From Palleronia rufa (lineage in GTDB: Bacteria; Pseudomonadota; Alphaproteobacteria; Rhodobacterales; Rhodobacteraceae): 64,000 nucleotides of DNA. Shown here piece by piece: positions 13,666 through 22,701 of the stretch. Each line of letters starts with the position of its first letter. The first letter of the stretch is position 1. The translations under genes and the position numbers were made by a program. The stretch is taken from NCBI RefSeq assembly GCF_000743715.1, contig NZ_JQEY01000007.1:116594-180593 (forward strand), written 5' to 3'. Below the pieces are notes generated by a model. It was not told the origin of the DNA, did no database searches, and worked only from the letters and a program-made list of their open reading frames with translations.

Positions 13666-14121
13666 ATGCTGGACGACACCGACAGGCGCTTGCTCAGGCA
13701 GTTGCAGAACGACCCCGCGGCTGCGCAATCGGCCCTGGCGGCGCGGGCCGGCGTGTCGCCTCAGCTGGCCGCGCGCCGGTTCGACAAGCTGCGTACGGCG
13801 GGGATCCTCAACGGGCAAAGCGCGCGGATCGACTGGAGGGCGCTGGGCTACGAGGTCGAGGTCTCTTTACGGTTCACGCTGGACAAGGCCGACCCGCGCG
13901 CCTTCGACGCCTTTCTGGCCGCGGCGCGGGAGGTGCCGCAGGTGATCGAGATCCAGACCTTTCTGGGCCGCGTGGACGTGCGCCTCAGCGTGATCGCGCG
14001 CGACCTTGCCGATTACCACCGCATCTACCGCGAGCGCATCCTGACCTTGCCCCATATCGCCGATATCGAGGCGCTGATGCAGGTGGCGGTGCTCAAGACC
14101 GATGAGCGGTTGCCACTGTGA
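13666..14121 (+). CDS. Lrp/AsnC family transcriptional regulator (first of two)
   Basis: The 151-residue regulator has an N-terminal winged helix-turn-helix (LDDTDRRLLRQLQNDPAAAQSALAAR, recognition helix around SPQLAARRFDKL) and a C-terminal RAM/AsnC ligand domain (VIEIQTFLGRVDVRLSVIARDLADY). It is divergent from ilvC with about 130 bp between, the usual arrangement for a regulator controlling the neighbouring biosynthetic gene. It overlaps the second regulator by GTGA. The specific effector is not visible in sequence. Confidence 0.9.
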   Translation: MLDDTDRRLLRQLQNDPAAAQSALAARAGVSPQLAARRFDKLRTAGILNGQSARIDWRALGYEVEVSLRFTLDKADPRAFDAFLAAAREVPQVIEIQTFLGRVDVRLSVIARDLADYHRIYRERILTLPHIADIEALMQVAVLKTDERLPL

Positions 14122-14576
14122 CGGCCCTGCTGGACGACACCGACCGCGCGATCCTGCGTGCTCTCGTGCGCGACGCGACGCTGAGTTCGGCGGCGTTGGG
14201 GGCGGCGGTGGGCCTGTCGCAGCCCGTCGCGTGGCGGCGGGTCCGGCGGCTGGAAGAGGCGGGCGTTCTGGCCGGGCGGCGTCTGGATCTGGACCTGGCG
14301 GCGCTGGGCTTCGGGGTGACGGTGTTTCTGGGCGTCAAGCTGGCGGCGCGCGGGCGGCTGTCGCTGGGCGATTTCGAACGCGCGATCACCGCCATCCCGG
14401 AAGTGCAGACCGTGGAGCATGTGCTGGGACTTTACGACTACCGTCTGCGCGTCGTCGCCCGCGATCTGGCGGATTTCGAGCGGGTGCTGCGCCGTCGGAT
14501 CCTGACCTTGCCGGGGGTCGGCAACGTGGAGGCCAACGTGCTGCTGAGCGAGGAACGCCGCCCCGGGCCCATCTGA
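14118..14576 (+). CDS. Lrp/AsnC family transcriptional regulator (second of two)
   Basis: The 152-residue product has the same layout as its upstream neighbour: a winged helix-turn-helix (LLDDTDRAILRALVRDATLSSAALG, then SQPVAWRRVRRLEEAGVLAG) and an AsnC ligand domain (VQTVEHVLGLYDYRLRVVARDLADFERVLRRRILTLP). It starts with GTG overlapping the previous stop, so the two are co-translated. The two proteins clearly share ancestry but have diverged, so they may form a heteromeric regulator rather than two independent ones. Paired Lrp genes are known, and heteromer formation is my inference. Confidence 0.9.
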   Translation: MTALLDDTDRAILRALVRDATLSSAALGAAVGLSQPVAWRRVRRLEEAGVLAGRRLDLDLAALGFGVTVFLGVKLAARGRLSLGDFERAITAIPEVQTVEHVLGLYDYRLRVVARDLADFERVLRRRILTLPGVGNVEANVLLSEERRPGPI

Positions 14577-14640
14577 TGCGAAAGGCGCCGTTCCATGGGC
14601 GCCGATGCCGCCCTATCTATGGAGGAAAGAGGAGCTGCCC

Positions 14641-15774
14641 ATGACCGCCCTGCGTACCGACGTGGATCCCGACGGCCTGCTGGAATATTCGGTGGTCTTC
14701 ACCGACCGGTCCCTGAACCACATGAGCAAGACCTTCCAGACGGTCATGCGCGACCTCTCCGGCCTGCTGAAACAGGTCTATGCCGCTGAAGCCGTGGCCC
14801 TGGTCCCCGGAGGCGGGACCTACGCCATGGAGGCCACCGCCCGGCAGATCGCCCGCGACGAAACGGTGCTGGTGATCCGCAACGGCTGGTTCTCCTACCG
14901 CTGGTCGCAGATCTTCGCGGCGGGCGACCTGCCGGCGGAGGAGATCGTGCTGTCGGCCCGCCGCGCCGGCAACGGCGCCAGCGCGCCCTTCGCCCCGCCC
15001 CCGATCGAGGAGGCCGTCGAGACGATCCGCAGACACCGCCCCGCCGCCGTTTTCGCGCCCCATGTGGAAACCAGCGCGGGGCTGATCCTGCCCGACGACT
15101 ACATCGCGGCGTTGGCGGACGCGGTGCATGACGTGGGCGGCGTGCTGGTGCTGGACTGCATCGCCTCGGGCTGCGTGTGGGTGGACATGGCGGCGACGGG
15201 CGTTGACGTGCTGATCTCTGCGCCGCAGAAGGGCTGGTCCGCCTCGCCTGCGGCGGGCTGCGTGATGATGTCCGCGCGCGGCGCCGAGAGGGTGCGGGCG
15301 CGGTCTTCCGACAGTTTCGCGATGGACCTGGGCAAGTGGCTGTCGATCATGGAGGCCTATGAAGGCGGCGGCCACGCGTATCACGCCACCATGCCGACCG
15401 ATGCTCTGGTCACCTTCCGCGACGCGATGGAGGAAACCCGCGCCAGGGGCTTTGCCGAGACGAAGGCCGCCCAGCACGAACTCGGCCGCCGCGTGCGGGA
15501 GGCCCTGGCGGCGCGGGGCCAGGCATCCGTCGCCGCCCAAGGGTTCGGCGCGCCCGGAGTGGTGGTCTGCTATACCGACCGCGACGACGTGAAATCCGGC
15601 GCCGCCTTCGCTGCCGAAGGCATGCAGATCGCCGCGGGCGTGCCGCTGCAGGTGGGCGAGGGCGAGGGGTTCAAGACCTTTCGCGTCGGACTCTTCGGGC
15701 TGGACAAGCTTGGCGACGTGGACGGTGCGGTGGAGCGGTTCGAGACCGTGCTCGACCGGGTCTTCGCCGCCTAA
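14641..15774 (+). CDS. Class V aminotransferase (alanine-glyoxylate type)
   Basis: The 377-residue PLP enzyme is of fold type I, class V. It contains an N-terminal glycine-rich segment (VPGGGTYAMEATARQIA), the Asp of the PLP ring in VLDCIASG, and the PLP lysine in SAPQKGWSAS (Lys197). The C-terminus has the small domain ending FKTFRVGLFGLDKLGD. The family includes alanine-glyoxylate and serine-pyruvate aminotransferases, and the exact substrates are unclear. The start at 14641 follows GGAGGAAAGAGGAG. It is downstream of the Lrp pair by 64 bp and may be one of their targets. Confidence 0.88.
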   Translation: MTALRTDVDPDGLLEYSVVFTDRSLNHMSKTFQTVMRDLSGLLKQVYAAEAVALVPGGGTYAMEATARQIARDETVLVIRNGWFSYRWSQIFAAGDLPAEEIVLSARRAGNGASAPFAPPPIEEAVETIRRHRPAAVFAPHVETSAGLILPDDYIAALADAVHDVGGVLVLDCIASGCVWVDMAATGVDVLISAPQKGWSASPAAGCVMMSARGAERVRARSSDSFAMDLGKWLSIMEAYEGGGHAYHATMPTDALVTFRDAMEETRARGFAETKAAQHELGRRVREALAARGQASVAAQGFGAPGVVVCYTDRDDVKSGAAFAAEGMQIAAGVPLQVGEGEGFKTFRVGLFGLDKLGDVDGAVERFETVLDRVFAA

Positions 15775-16958
15775 CGCCCGCCCATGCCGGCCGCCATGAC
15801 GCGGCGGCGCAGGGGCGCGATGTCGTGGACCGCCTTCAGCCCCGTGCGGCGCAACGCCTGGAGCGGCGCGAAGCCCGAGGTGCAGAGCCGGTTGTAGAGG
15901 TCGATCGCCGCCGCGCGCGCGGCGATGTCACGGCGCCGGGTACGGTCGTAACGCGCCAGCGCTTCGGGCCGGCCCGGATCGCCCCCCGCGATGGCGTCGG
16001 CCAGGGCGGCGATGTCGGCGATCGAGGTGTTGAGCCCCTGCGCCCCGATGGGCGGCAGGACATGCGCGGCCTCGGCCACCAGCGCCACGCGCCGGGCCGT
16101 CAGCCGGCGGGCGGTCTGGGTGACGATGGGCCAGAGCCGGAGCGGCGTCGCGCGATGCATCGCCCCCAGGATATGGAGCGCGCGTTGGCTGAGCTCCGCG
16201 TCGAAATCCGCGGCATCCATCGCCATCAGGGCGTTCGCGCGCGGCCCGTCCGACATCCAGACGATGGATGACGCGGGGCGCCCGTCGTGGTCGGCCAGGG
16301 GCACGGTCACGAAGGCACCGCCGGCATTGTAGATCTCTGTCGAGATGCTGTCGTGCGGCAGGGCATGGGTGCAGGCGAAGACCAGCGCCTTCTGCCCGTA
16401 GCGCGACGTGGCAACGCCGATGTTCGCGGCGTCTCGGACGGGAGAGGCGCGACCGTCGGCGCCGACGACGAGGCGCGCTTCAAGCTGTGTGCCATCGCTC
16501 AACGTGATCCGCGCACCGGTGTCGCGCGCCAGCAGGTCGCGGAACCCGACACCCAGGCGCAGATCGACATTGGGATCGGAGTCCAGCGCATCGGCCAGGT
16601 GTCGATGGGCGCGCCAGTTGACCACGTTCTGTCCGAATGCCTCAAGCCCCAGGTCGCCGGGCAGGAAGGTCCGCGTGGCGGTCTGGCGCGGCGGCCAGCC
16701 GGAGCTGTCCATGACCCTGAGCGCGGCCAGGGAGGTGGCGTCGCGGGACAGGCGCTCCCACAGACCGGCCTGGTCCAGAACCGCGATGGACGGCGCAAGG
16801 TAGGCGGTGGAGCGCAGGTCGGAGTTTTCCGCGTCCCCGGTGTCCGGCGGCGGCGCGGGGTCGCAGATCGTCACGCCGTAACCGCGCCCGGACAGGAGCG
16901 ACGCAAGGATCATGCCGGCAATCCCGGCCCCCGAAATGAAGATGTCCGTCCGTTCCAT
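15771..16958 (-). CDS. UbiH/VisC-family FAD-dependent hydroxylase (ubiquinone biosynthesis type)
   Basis: The 395-residue flavoprotein monooxygenase probably hydroxylates the aromatic ring of a ubiquinone precursor. It has the N-terminal Rossmann motif GAGIAG (10-15), the second FAD motif VVGADGRASPVRD (165-177), and the C-terminal VALVAEAAHVLPPIGAQGLNTSIADIAAL motif of the UbiH/F/I group. The C-terminal motif has EAAH where GDAAH is usual. The start is ATG 16958; an in-frame ATG three codons upstream is an alternative. UbiH, UbiF, UbiI and UbiL cannot be separated by eye. It overlaps the end of the class V aminotransferase gene tail-to-tail by a few bases. Confidence 0.85.
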   Translation of the reverse strand: MERTDIFISGAGIAGMILASLLSGRGYGVTICDPAPPPDTGDAENSDLRSTAYLAPSIAVLDQAGLWERLSRDATSLAALRVMDSSGWPPRQTATRTFLPGDLGLEAFGQNVVNWRAHRHLADALDSDPNVDLRLGVGFRDLLARDTGARITLSDGTQLEARLVVGADGRASPVRDAANIGVATSRYGQKALVFACTHALPHDSISTEIYNAGGAFVTVPLADHDGRPASSIVWMSDGPRANALMAMDAADFDAELSQRALHILGAMHRATPLRLWPIVTQTARRLTARRVALVAEAAHVLPPIGAQGLNTSIADIAALADAIAGGDPGRPEALARYDRTRRRDIAARAAAIDLYNRLCTSGFAPLQALRRTGLKAVHDIAPLRRRVMAAGMGGR

Positions 16959-16967
16959 GATGCCCAT

Positions 16968-17271
16968 GGTAGCGGAGCGGCCGCGGCGGGAAAGTATCAA
17001 CCGGCGATCTGCGACACAAAGGCCGGGAGATCCGGGGCCGTGTAGTACCGCCCGGGGCTTGCGGTTGTCCGTGTTTCGACGCCCGGAAAGGACCGGGACG
17101 GGTGTCCGGCGCAAGCGTGCGGGCGCTTGGGCGGCGGGGCCGGTGCGGGGCAGGCGTATGGTCCGGATCCGCGTTGCCCCTGCGGATCCTGCGGCCGCGT
17201 CCATGCGCGTTGCACTGGCGGGCAGGCCGGCCACTGGCTATTCTGTCGGGGCGACAGGCGGAGGACCGGCA
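16968..17271. other. Intergenic region between divergent ubiH-like and gntR-like genes
   Basis: About 300 bp separate the two divergent starts. Frames on both strands stay open but read as Arg/Gly/Ala-rich shadow sequence. Promoters for both genes must lie here, but I could not pick a convincing -35/-10 pair or operator. Confidence 0.5.
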
Positions 17272-17913
17272 ATGGCTGACCTGAGAGTGCCGCAGAAGGA
17301 CGCCTACGTCCTGCTGCTGGAGGCGATCGACTCAGGGCTCTACAAGCCCGGCGACCGGCTGGTCGAGAACGAGCTGGCCGAGCGGTTCGGAGTCAGCCGC
17401 ACCCCGATCCGCGAGGCGCTGCAGCGGCTGGAAACCCAGTCGATGCTGACCCGGGATGGGCGGTCGTTGATCGTCGCCTCTCTCGACCACAACCAGATGG
17501 CAGAGCTATACGTGGTCCGCGCCGAGCTGGAGGGGCTGGCGGCGGCCCTGGCGGCGCGCCATGCAACGGTGGAAGAAATTCGCGTCCTGCGCCGGATGAT
17601 CGACCAGGATCGGGAGCGTCTGGACGATCCGGCGGCGCTGAGCCGGGCGAACCGCCGGTTCCACAAGCAGATCCATCTGGCGTCGCACAACATGTTCCTG
17701 GTGCAGCAACTGGACCTGGTCCACCGCTCCATGGCGTTGCTGGCCACGACGTCGCTGGCGGTCGAGGGGCGGGGACGCGATGCGCTGGCCGAACATGCGC
17801 GCATCGTGGATGCGCTGGAGGCCCGAGACGAAACCGCGGCGCGCGCGGCCCTGCAGGCGCATATCTCGACGGCCTATGAGACCCGCCTCAGCCACGATTC
17901 GACGCGTCGCTGA
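17272..17913 (+). CDS. GntR-family transcriptional regulator (FadR/FCD subfamily)
   Basis: The 213-residue regulator has an N-terminal winged helix-turn-helix (YKPGDRLVENELAERFGVSR, with recognition helix SRTPIREALQRLE around residues 43-56) and an all-helical FCD effector domain with the expected metal/ligand-binding residues (RAELEGLAA, NRRFHKQIHLASHN, EHARIVDALEARD). FCD regulators usually sense carboxylic acids and act as repressors. The start ATG is at 17272, preceded by GGCGGAGGACC. The target is not obvious from the neighbours. Its last 26 bases overlap the convergent glycosyltransferase gene. Confidence 0.9.
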   Translation: MADLRVPQKDAYVLLLEAIDSGLYKPGDRLVENELAERFGVSRTPIREALQRLETQSMLTRDGRSLIVASLDHNQMAELYVVRAELEGLAAALAARHATVEEIRVLRRMIDQDRERLDDPAALSRANRRFHKQIHLASHNMFLVQQLDLVHRSMALLATTSLAVEGRGRDALAEHARIVDALEARDETAARAALQAHISTAYETRLSHDSTRR

Positions 17914-19603
17914 ACGTCCGATCCGGTGGCGACAGCCCGTGCGGAGTCTTGTCCCAGAAGAAAGGCTTTGACATGACTTCCGAAAGGGCCTTGACCAGCG
18001 AGACGGTCGCCAGAGTGTGGTAGATCTGCAGCAGCGGCGTCCACAGAATGAGACCGCTGCGGCCCTGACGGGAAAGGGCCAGCGCGGCGGCCGCCAGATG
18101 GATCGCCAGCGAGACTGTCAGGGCCGCGCCCAGCGACAGGAAGCCGACCGGCCCCAGCACCGACGCAAGCGGATGCGGCAGGCCCAGCAGCAGCAGCCAC
18201 ATGGACCACAGCACCGGCGCCGTCAGCGCGCCAAGGAGAGAGCCCAGGAACAGGACCTGTACGCCGACGAAGCCCGTTGGTCCAAGATCGCGCAGCAAGG
18301 CGCCGGGGTCGCGCATATGGGTGGCCCAGGTGATCGCGTAGCCCTTCTGCCACCGGGATCGTTGACGGAGCCAGGTGGGGATGGTCGTGGTCGCCTCTTC
18401 CATCGTCACGCTGTCGATCAGGTCGGTGACATAGCCGCGCCGGGCGAGCCGCAGTCCCAGGTCCGCGTCCTCCGTGACGTTGTGGGCGTCCCAGCCGCCG
18501 ACCGCTTCCAGAGCGCGACGGCGGAAGAACACGGTCGTGCCCCCCAGGGGAACGGGCCAGCCGAGCCTGCGAAGCGCCGGCAGGACCAGCCAGAACCATG
18601 TTGCGTAATCCATCGTGAAGCAGCGCGTCAGCCAGGTCGCGCGCGCATTGTAGAAGCTGAGCCGTCCCTGCAGGCAGGCGACGTCCGGCGGGCTGACGGC
18701 GAAGCGTTCCGCCACGCGGCGAAGCTGGTCGGGGGCGGGGGCGTCCTCGGCGTCGTAGATGCCCACGACCTCACCCTGGCAGAAGTCGAGCGCGACGTTC
18801 ATCGCCCGCGGCTTGGTCTGGATCTGTCCCGGCGCGACCTGGATGACGCGCACCCAGTCCGGGCGGGCGGCGCGCGTCAGGGCGTCGAGCGTCACGCGAT
18901 CGCCGGATTCCACGATCAGGCAGATGTCGAGCCGGTCGCGCGGATAGTCGAGGCGTGCGATCCGCGTCACGAGGAGCGAGGCGATGTCCCCCTCTCGGTA
19001 GAGCGGTATCAGCAGGGAGACGGTGGGCAGCGCTGCGTCGGCCAGGCGTTTGCCGCCGCGCGCGACCGGGCGGCGGCGCGCGAAGACCATCGCCACGACC
19101 AGCAGCCCCGCGTTGCAGGCCGCGATGCCCAGCGCCAGGGCGAAAAGGCCGATCACCGCCACGGTCGGCGCGGCCGCCGACAGGGCAAGGACGGCCGCGG
19201 CGACGCCCCACAGGCGCAGGATACGGCGGGACGGGCGGCGGCAACTGTCCGCCTCCGGGCAGCGGGTTTCGCCGGCGCGGGCCAGCGGCAGGCCGGCATA
19301 GAGGGTAAGGCCGCTGTCGATCCGTCCATCCGCGACGTGGACCGGCGCGACGGGACGGCCCAGCTTTCGCTCCAGCAGCGGGCGCAATTGCGCGAATCCG
19401 GCCGCGCAAGACGTCGCCACCGGCGTGAGAGCGCCCGCGGCTCGTAGCGGCAGCACCCGGTGCCGGGCGCAGAACGGCGCGCCGAGTTGCCGTATGGCCG
19501 CCGGATCCGGGAGAGAAGGAGGGTCATGGCCCATGCGTGCGCAGGGTCCGTCGATCCGGCCGATATGCGCCGGCCAGTCTGCGATCTTGGAGTCCAGAAG
19601 CAT
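17888..19603 (-). CDS. Membrane glycosyltransferase, family 2, with GspE-N/MshEN-like N-terminal region
   Basis: The 571-residue inner-membrane enzyme probably polymerises or transfers sugars for an exopolysaccharide. After an N-terminal soluble part (about 1-110) come two membrane helices. A GT2 catalytic domain follows with VSLLIPLYREGD, the metal-binding YDAEDAP, the acceptor motif EDADLGLRLARRGY and QRSRWQKG (the QxxRW motif), then four or so C-terminal membrane helices. The N-terminal part (RQLGAPFCARHRVLPLR, LERKLGRPVAPVHV) resembles the second half of the type II secretion ATPase N-terminal domain. Start: ATG 19603; a TTG six codons upstream is possible. It is convergent with, and overlaps, the gntR-like gene. 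Confidence 0.85.
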   Translation of the reverse strand: MLLDSKIADWPAHIGRIDGPCARMGHDPPSLPDPAAIRQLGAPFCARHRVLPLRAAGALTPVATSCAAGFAQLRPLLERKLGRPVAPVHVADGRIDSGLTLYAGLPLARAGETRCPEADSCRRPSRRILRLWGVAAAVLALSAAAPTVAVIGLFALALGIAACNAGLLVVAMVFARRRPVARGGKRLADAALPTVSLLIPLYREGDIASLLVTRIARLDYPRDRLDICLIVESGDRVTLDALTRAARPDWVRVIQVAPGQIQTKPRAMNVALDFCQGEVVGIYDAEDAPAPDQLRRVAERFAVSPPDVACLQGRLSFYNARATWLTRCFTMDYATWFWLVLPALRRLGWPVPLGGTTVFFRRRALEAVGGWDAHNVTEDADLGLRLARRGYVTDLIDSVTMEEATTTIPTWLRQRSRWQKGYAITWATHMRDPGALLRDLGPTGFVGVQVLFLGSLLGALTAPVLWSMWLLLLGLPHPLASVLGPVGFLSLGAALTVSLAIHLAAAALALSRQGRSGLILWTPLLQIYHTLATVSLVKALSEVMSKPFFWDKTPHGLSPPDRTFSDASNRG

Positions 19604-19694
19604 TGGTGCCGGCCCTGCCAAAGCGGTGCGGGCACTTTCGTCCCGCGCCCGTTAAGGTCAGGTTAAGGCGTGTCCGTGCGCCCCTTGGGCCCCG

Positions 19695-20843
19695 TCAGGC
19701 AGGCGCTTTCATCGCTTCTGCGAAGCGCTCGAACAGGTAGAAGCTGTCCTGCGGGCCGGGACTCGCCTCCGGATGGTGCTGGACCGACCAGATCGGCCGG
19801 TCCGAAAGACGGATCCCGCAGTTCGAGCCGTCGAAGAGCGACACGTGGGTCTCTTCCACCCCGGCGGGCAGGGTCTGCGCATCGACCGTGAACCCGTGGT
19901 TCATGGATGTGATCTCGACCTTGCCGGTCGCCAGTTCCTTCACCGGGTGGTTGGCGCCGTGATGGCCGTGGTTCATCTTTTGCGTCTTGGCGCCCAGGGC
20001 CAGCGCCAGAAGCTGGTGCCCCAGGCAGATCCCGAAGATCGGCATGTCGGACCGGTCCATGATCTGGCGCAGGACCGGCACTGCATAGCGCCCGGTCGCC
20101 GCCGGATCCCCGGGTCCGTTGGACAGGAAAAGCCCGTCGGGCGCCTGGTCCAGCACGTCGTCGGCAGTGGCCGTGGCCGGCAGAACGGTCACGTCGCATC
20201 CAGCCGAGGCCAGGCAACGCAGGATGTTGCGCTTGGCGCCGTAGTCGATGGCGACGACCTTCCGGCCCGGAGCCTCCCGGCGCAGGTAGCCTTCGGGCCA
20301 GGCCCAGCGCATCTCATCCCAGCGGTAGGACTGGACGCAGGACACGTCGGCGGCCAGATCGCGCCCCACGAGCCCCGGGAACGCGCGCGCGGCGGCCACG
20401 ATCGCCTCGAGGTCGAAATTCCCGTCCGGGTCGTGGACCAGGGCCACATGGGGCGCGCCCTGCTGGCGGATCGCGCGTGTCAGGCGGCGCGTGTCGACGC
20501 CGCCGATGGCGATCTTGCCGTGGCGGGAAAGCCACGCGTCAAGTTCTTCGGCCGCGCGCCAGCTCGATGAGGCCGTGGGATCCCACTTGACCACCATGCC
20601 TTCGGCGAAGGGGACCGCGCTCTCGTCATCCTCCGGCGTGACGCCGGTGTTGCCGACATGCGGAAAGGTGAAGGTCACGATCTGTCCCGCGTAGGACGGG
20701 TCGGTCATGATCTCCTGGTAGCCGGTCATGGCGGTGTTGAAGCACAGCTCTGCCGTGGTCCGCCCCGTGGCCCCGAAGCCGCGGCCGTAAAAGACGGTCC
20801 CGTCGGCAAGCGCAAGGCAGGCGGTTGGGGGTGTACGGGGCAT
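19695..20843 (-). CDS. carA: Carbamoyl-phosphate synthase, small (glutaminase) subunit
   Basis: The subunit hydrolyses glutamine and passes ammonia to CarB for carbamoyl phosphate, which serves arginine and pyrimidine synthesis. The 382-residue length is normal. The N-terminal domain begins ACLALADGTVFYGRGFGA. The class I amidotransferase domain has the nucleophile elbow GICLGHQ (Cys273) and the partners His357 and Glu359 in VQHHPEASPGP. The start at 20843 follows GGAG. It is divergent from a GatB/YqeY gene with 130 bp between. carB is not in this window. Confidence 0.96.
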   Translation of the reverse strand: MPRTPPTACLALADGTVFYGRGFGATGRTTAELCFNTAMTGYQEIMTDPSYAGQIVTFTFPHVGNTGVTPEDDESAVPFAEGMVVKWDPTASSSWRAAEELDAWLSRHGKIAIGGVDTRRLTRAIRQQGAPHVALVHDPDGNFDLEAIVAAARAFPGLVGRDLAADVSCVQSYRWDEMRWAWPEGYLRREAPGRKVVAIDYGAKRNILRCLASAGCDVTVLPATATADDVLDQAPDGLFLSNGPGDPAATGRYAVPVLRQIMDRSDMPIFGICLGHQLLALALGAKTQKMNHGHHGANHPVKELATGKVEITSMNHGFTVDAQTLPAGVEETHVSLFDGSNCGIRLSDRPIWSVQHHPEASPGPQDSFYLFERFAEAMKAPA

Positions 20844-20973
20844 GGGATCTCCGGGCGCAGGGATCAAATCCACCGCGATGTATGGAGATGCGGGGAGGCG
20901 GTCAAGGCCGGGTTGCCGCTGGGACGCTGCGGGCATAGGTAGCGGGACCGGAACGCGCGCCAGGGAGGCCGTC

Positions 20974-21435
20974 ATGGATCTGCGGGACCGCATCAACACT
21001 GCCCTGAAGACCGCGATGAAGGAGCGCAAGGCCATGCGGCTTTCGACGCTGCGGCTCATCAATGCGGCAATCAAGGACCGCGATATCGCGGCGCGCACCT
21101 CCGACGACGGGCCGGACGGTGTGACGGACGCCGAGGTCCGCCAGATTCTCGGGCGGATGATCAAGCAGCGCCAGGAAAGCGCGCGCGCCTATGAGGAAGG
21201 CGGGCGGCTGGAGCTGGCAGAGGGCGAACGTGCCGAGATCGAGGTGATCGAGGAGTTCCTGCCCCGGCAGCTGACCGAGCCGGAGGTCGAGGCGGCGGTG
21301 GACAAGGCGATCCGCGAGACAGGCGCGTCCTCGATCCGCGACATGGGTCGTGTGATGGGGCACCTCAAGGAGCGCTATACCGGTCAGATCGACTTCGGCC
21401 TGGCCGGGCCAAAGGTAAAGGCCCGCCTGGCCTGA
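20974..21435 (+). CDS. GatB/YqeY domain-containing protein
   Basis: The 153-residue protein is made almost entirely of the YqeY fold, which resembles the tRNA-binding tail of the GatB amidotransferase subunit. It begins LRDRINTALKTAMKERKAMRLSTLRLI and ends DMGRVMGHLKERYTGQIDFGLAGPKVKARL, both typical. The biochemical role of stand-alone YqeY is unsettled; an association with tRNA or transamidation is often supposed. The start at 20974 follows AGGGAGG. It is divergent from carA, a frequent alphaproteobacterial neighbour. Confidence 0.92.
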   Translation: MDLRDRINTALKTAMKERKAMRLSTLRLINAAIKDRDIAARTSDDGPDGVTDAEVRQILGRMIKQRQESARAYEEGGRLELAEGERAEIEVIEEFLPRQLTEPEVEAAVDKAIRETGASSIRDMGRVMGHLKERYTGQIDFGLAGPKVKARLA

Positions 21436-22102
21436 GCGAAGGACCCGTCACTTCGAGGGGGCCGGTTTCGCCATACCCGCGACCGAGGACATGTCCATAT
21501 CAGCGGCGATCCGGGACGCATACTTATCCGGGGGGACCCGGGCAGACCGAGCGATGTGACGCTCGGCGTTTCAGCCGGGGAGTGCCGCATCTGCCGGACC
21601 ATGTGGCTGCTGCCACAGACCGGCACGCCGCTTTACGCAATCCACGGTTGGGGTCTTGGTACGTGGTCTGGTAGGCTACATCCGCCGCGAAGGTGTGACC
21701 GGCGATGTGCCGGGACTTTCGACGCAGGTTGGGTGGGTCAGACCATGTCCATCGAGCAGGGCCATTCAGTCGGCCGTTTCCCGGAAACCTCCCGTCGAAC
21801 GTTGCCGCCCACTATGTAGGCTCCGCGCGCATCAACCCCGTTCTTTATCGGAACGGTCCGTCGACATCCCAGCGAAGGAGAAGGCCGACGGGAGATCGCC
21901 AAAAGTATCTGGCATCGTTCCGCCCCTCGCTTCGATCTATGTCCCGACGGCAGGATAGACCCGCTTTGGCCGATCGTCGGACGATGCGCCAAGGGCGGCG
22001 AAGGGATGTCGAAACATGGGCAGTCCCATCTTTATGGAGATGGGGCGGCCTGCGCAGGCCGGGTTTCCGGCCCGTGTCGGACAGCAAACCGTTCCGCGAC
22101 GG
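21436..22102. other. Gene-poor 667-bp region, possible decayed insertion
   Basis: No frame here has a convincing start, ribosome-binding site or recognisable family. Base composition is less GC-biased and less codon-like than the flanking genes. Several frames read through with scattered stops, as in old insertion-sequence debris. I found no terminal inverted repeats or transposase motif, so this is only a suspicion. Confidence 0.35.
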
Positions 22103-22615
22103 TCAGGCCTGGGGAAGCCGCTTGAGGAGACGGTCGAGCTCGTCAAAAAGGGCCGCGCGCTCTTCGGGGCTGAGAAAGGCGCCCAACTCGACCTCCCGGC
22201 TGCCGCCTCTGAGGGTGAGGTAGTTCCGCACCGGCCCCTTGTCGGCATGAAGGGCGAGACGCACCCAATACGGATTGGACTCCCACGTCTGGTCCGGCCT
22301 GCGCGGGTTGTGCCGGATCAGCGACATGCGATCGGTCCACAGGGTAAGCTCCTCCACCAGTTCGCCGTCGCGGTAGTTTCGCATGACGAAATAGTAGAGC
22401 GCGAAGACCGCGCCCATCAGGAACGGCAGGAGGCCCCAGAACACCGGCGTCCCGATCAGCGGGATGGTGGGAATCAGGATCATGACGAAGGTGAATCCCA
22501 TCACCGCCGCGAAGCCCGGCAGGGGAAGAGAGCGGTGTGGCCAGAGCCGCGCCATGGCCAGCGGCTGGTCGGTGGCGGGACTGTCGTCGGGGCGATGCGT
22601 CCAGACATAGGGCAT
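22103..22615 (-). CDS. DUF2244 membrane protein
   Basis: The 170-residue protein has two adjacent membrane helices (about residues 35-80: FAAVMGFTFVMILIPTIPLIG and PVFWGLLPFLMGAVFALYYFV), then a soluble part with WTDRMSLIRHNPRRPDQTWESNPYWVRL, the hallmark of DUF2244. In alphaproteobacteria it lies beside cytochrome c oxidase genes, as here (ctaD is immediately upstream on the same strand), so a link with oxidase assembly is suspected but not shown. A terminator separates it from ctaD, so it may have its own promoter. Confidence 0.88.
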   Translation of the reverse strand: MPYVWTHRPDDSPATDQPLAMARLWPHRSLPLPGFAAVMGFTFVMILIPTIPLIGTPVFWGLLPFLMGAVFALYYFVMRNYRDGELVEELTLWTDRMSLIRHNPRRPDQTWESNPYWVRLALHADKGPVRNYLTLRGGSREVELGAFLSPEERAALFDELDRLLKRLPQA

Positions 22616-22701
22616 GGTGGCGTCATCCTGAGGCGGGAGGATGATGACAGATGGATCGTATCACGACCTGCGGCGAAGCGTTGCAGCCTGACGATCCAGC
22701 G

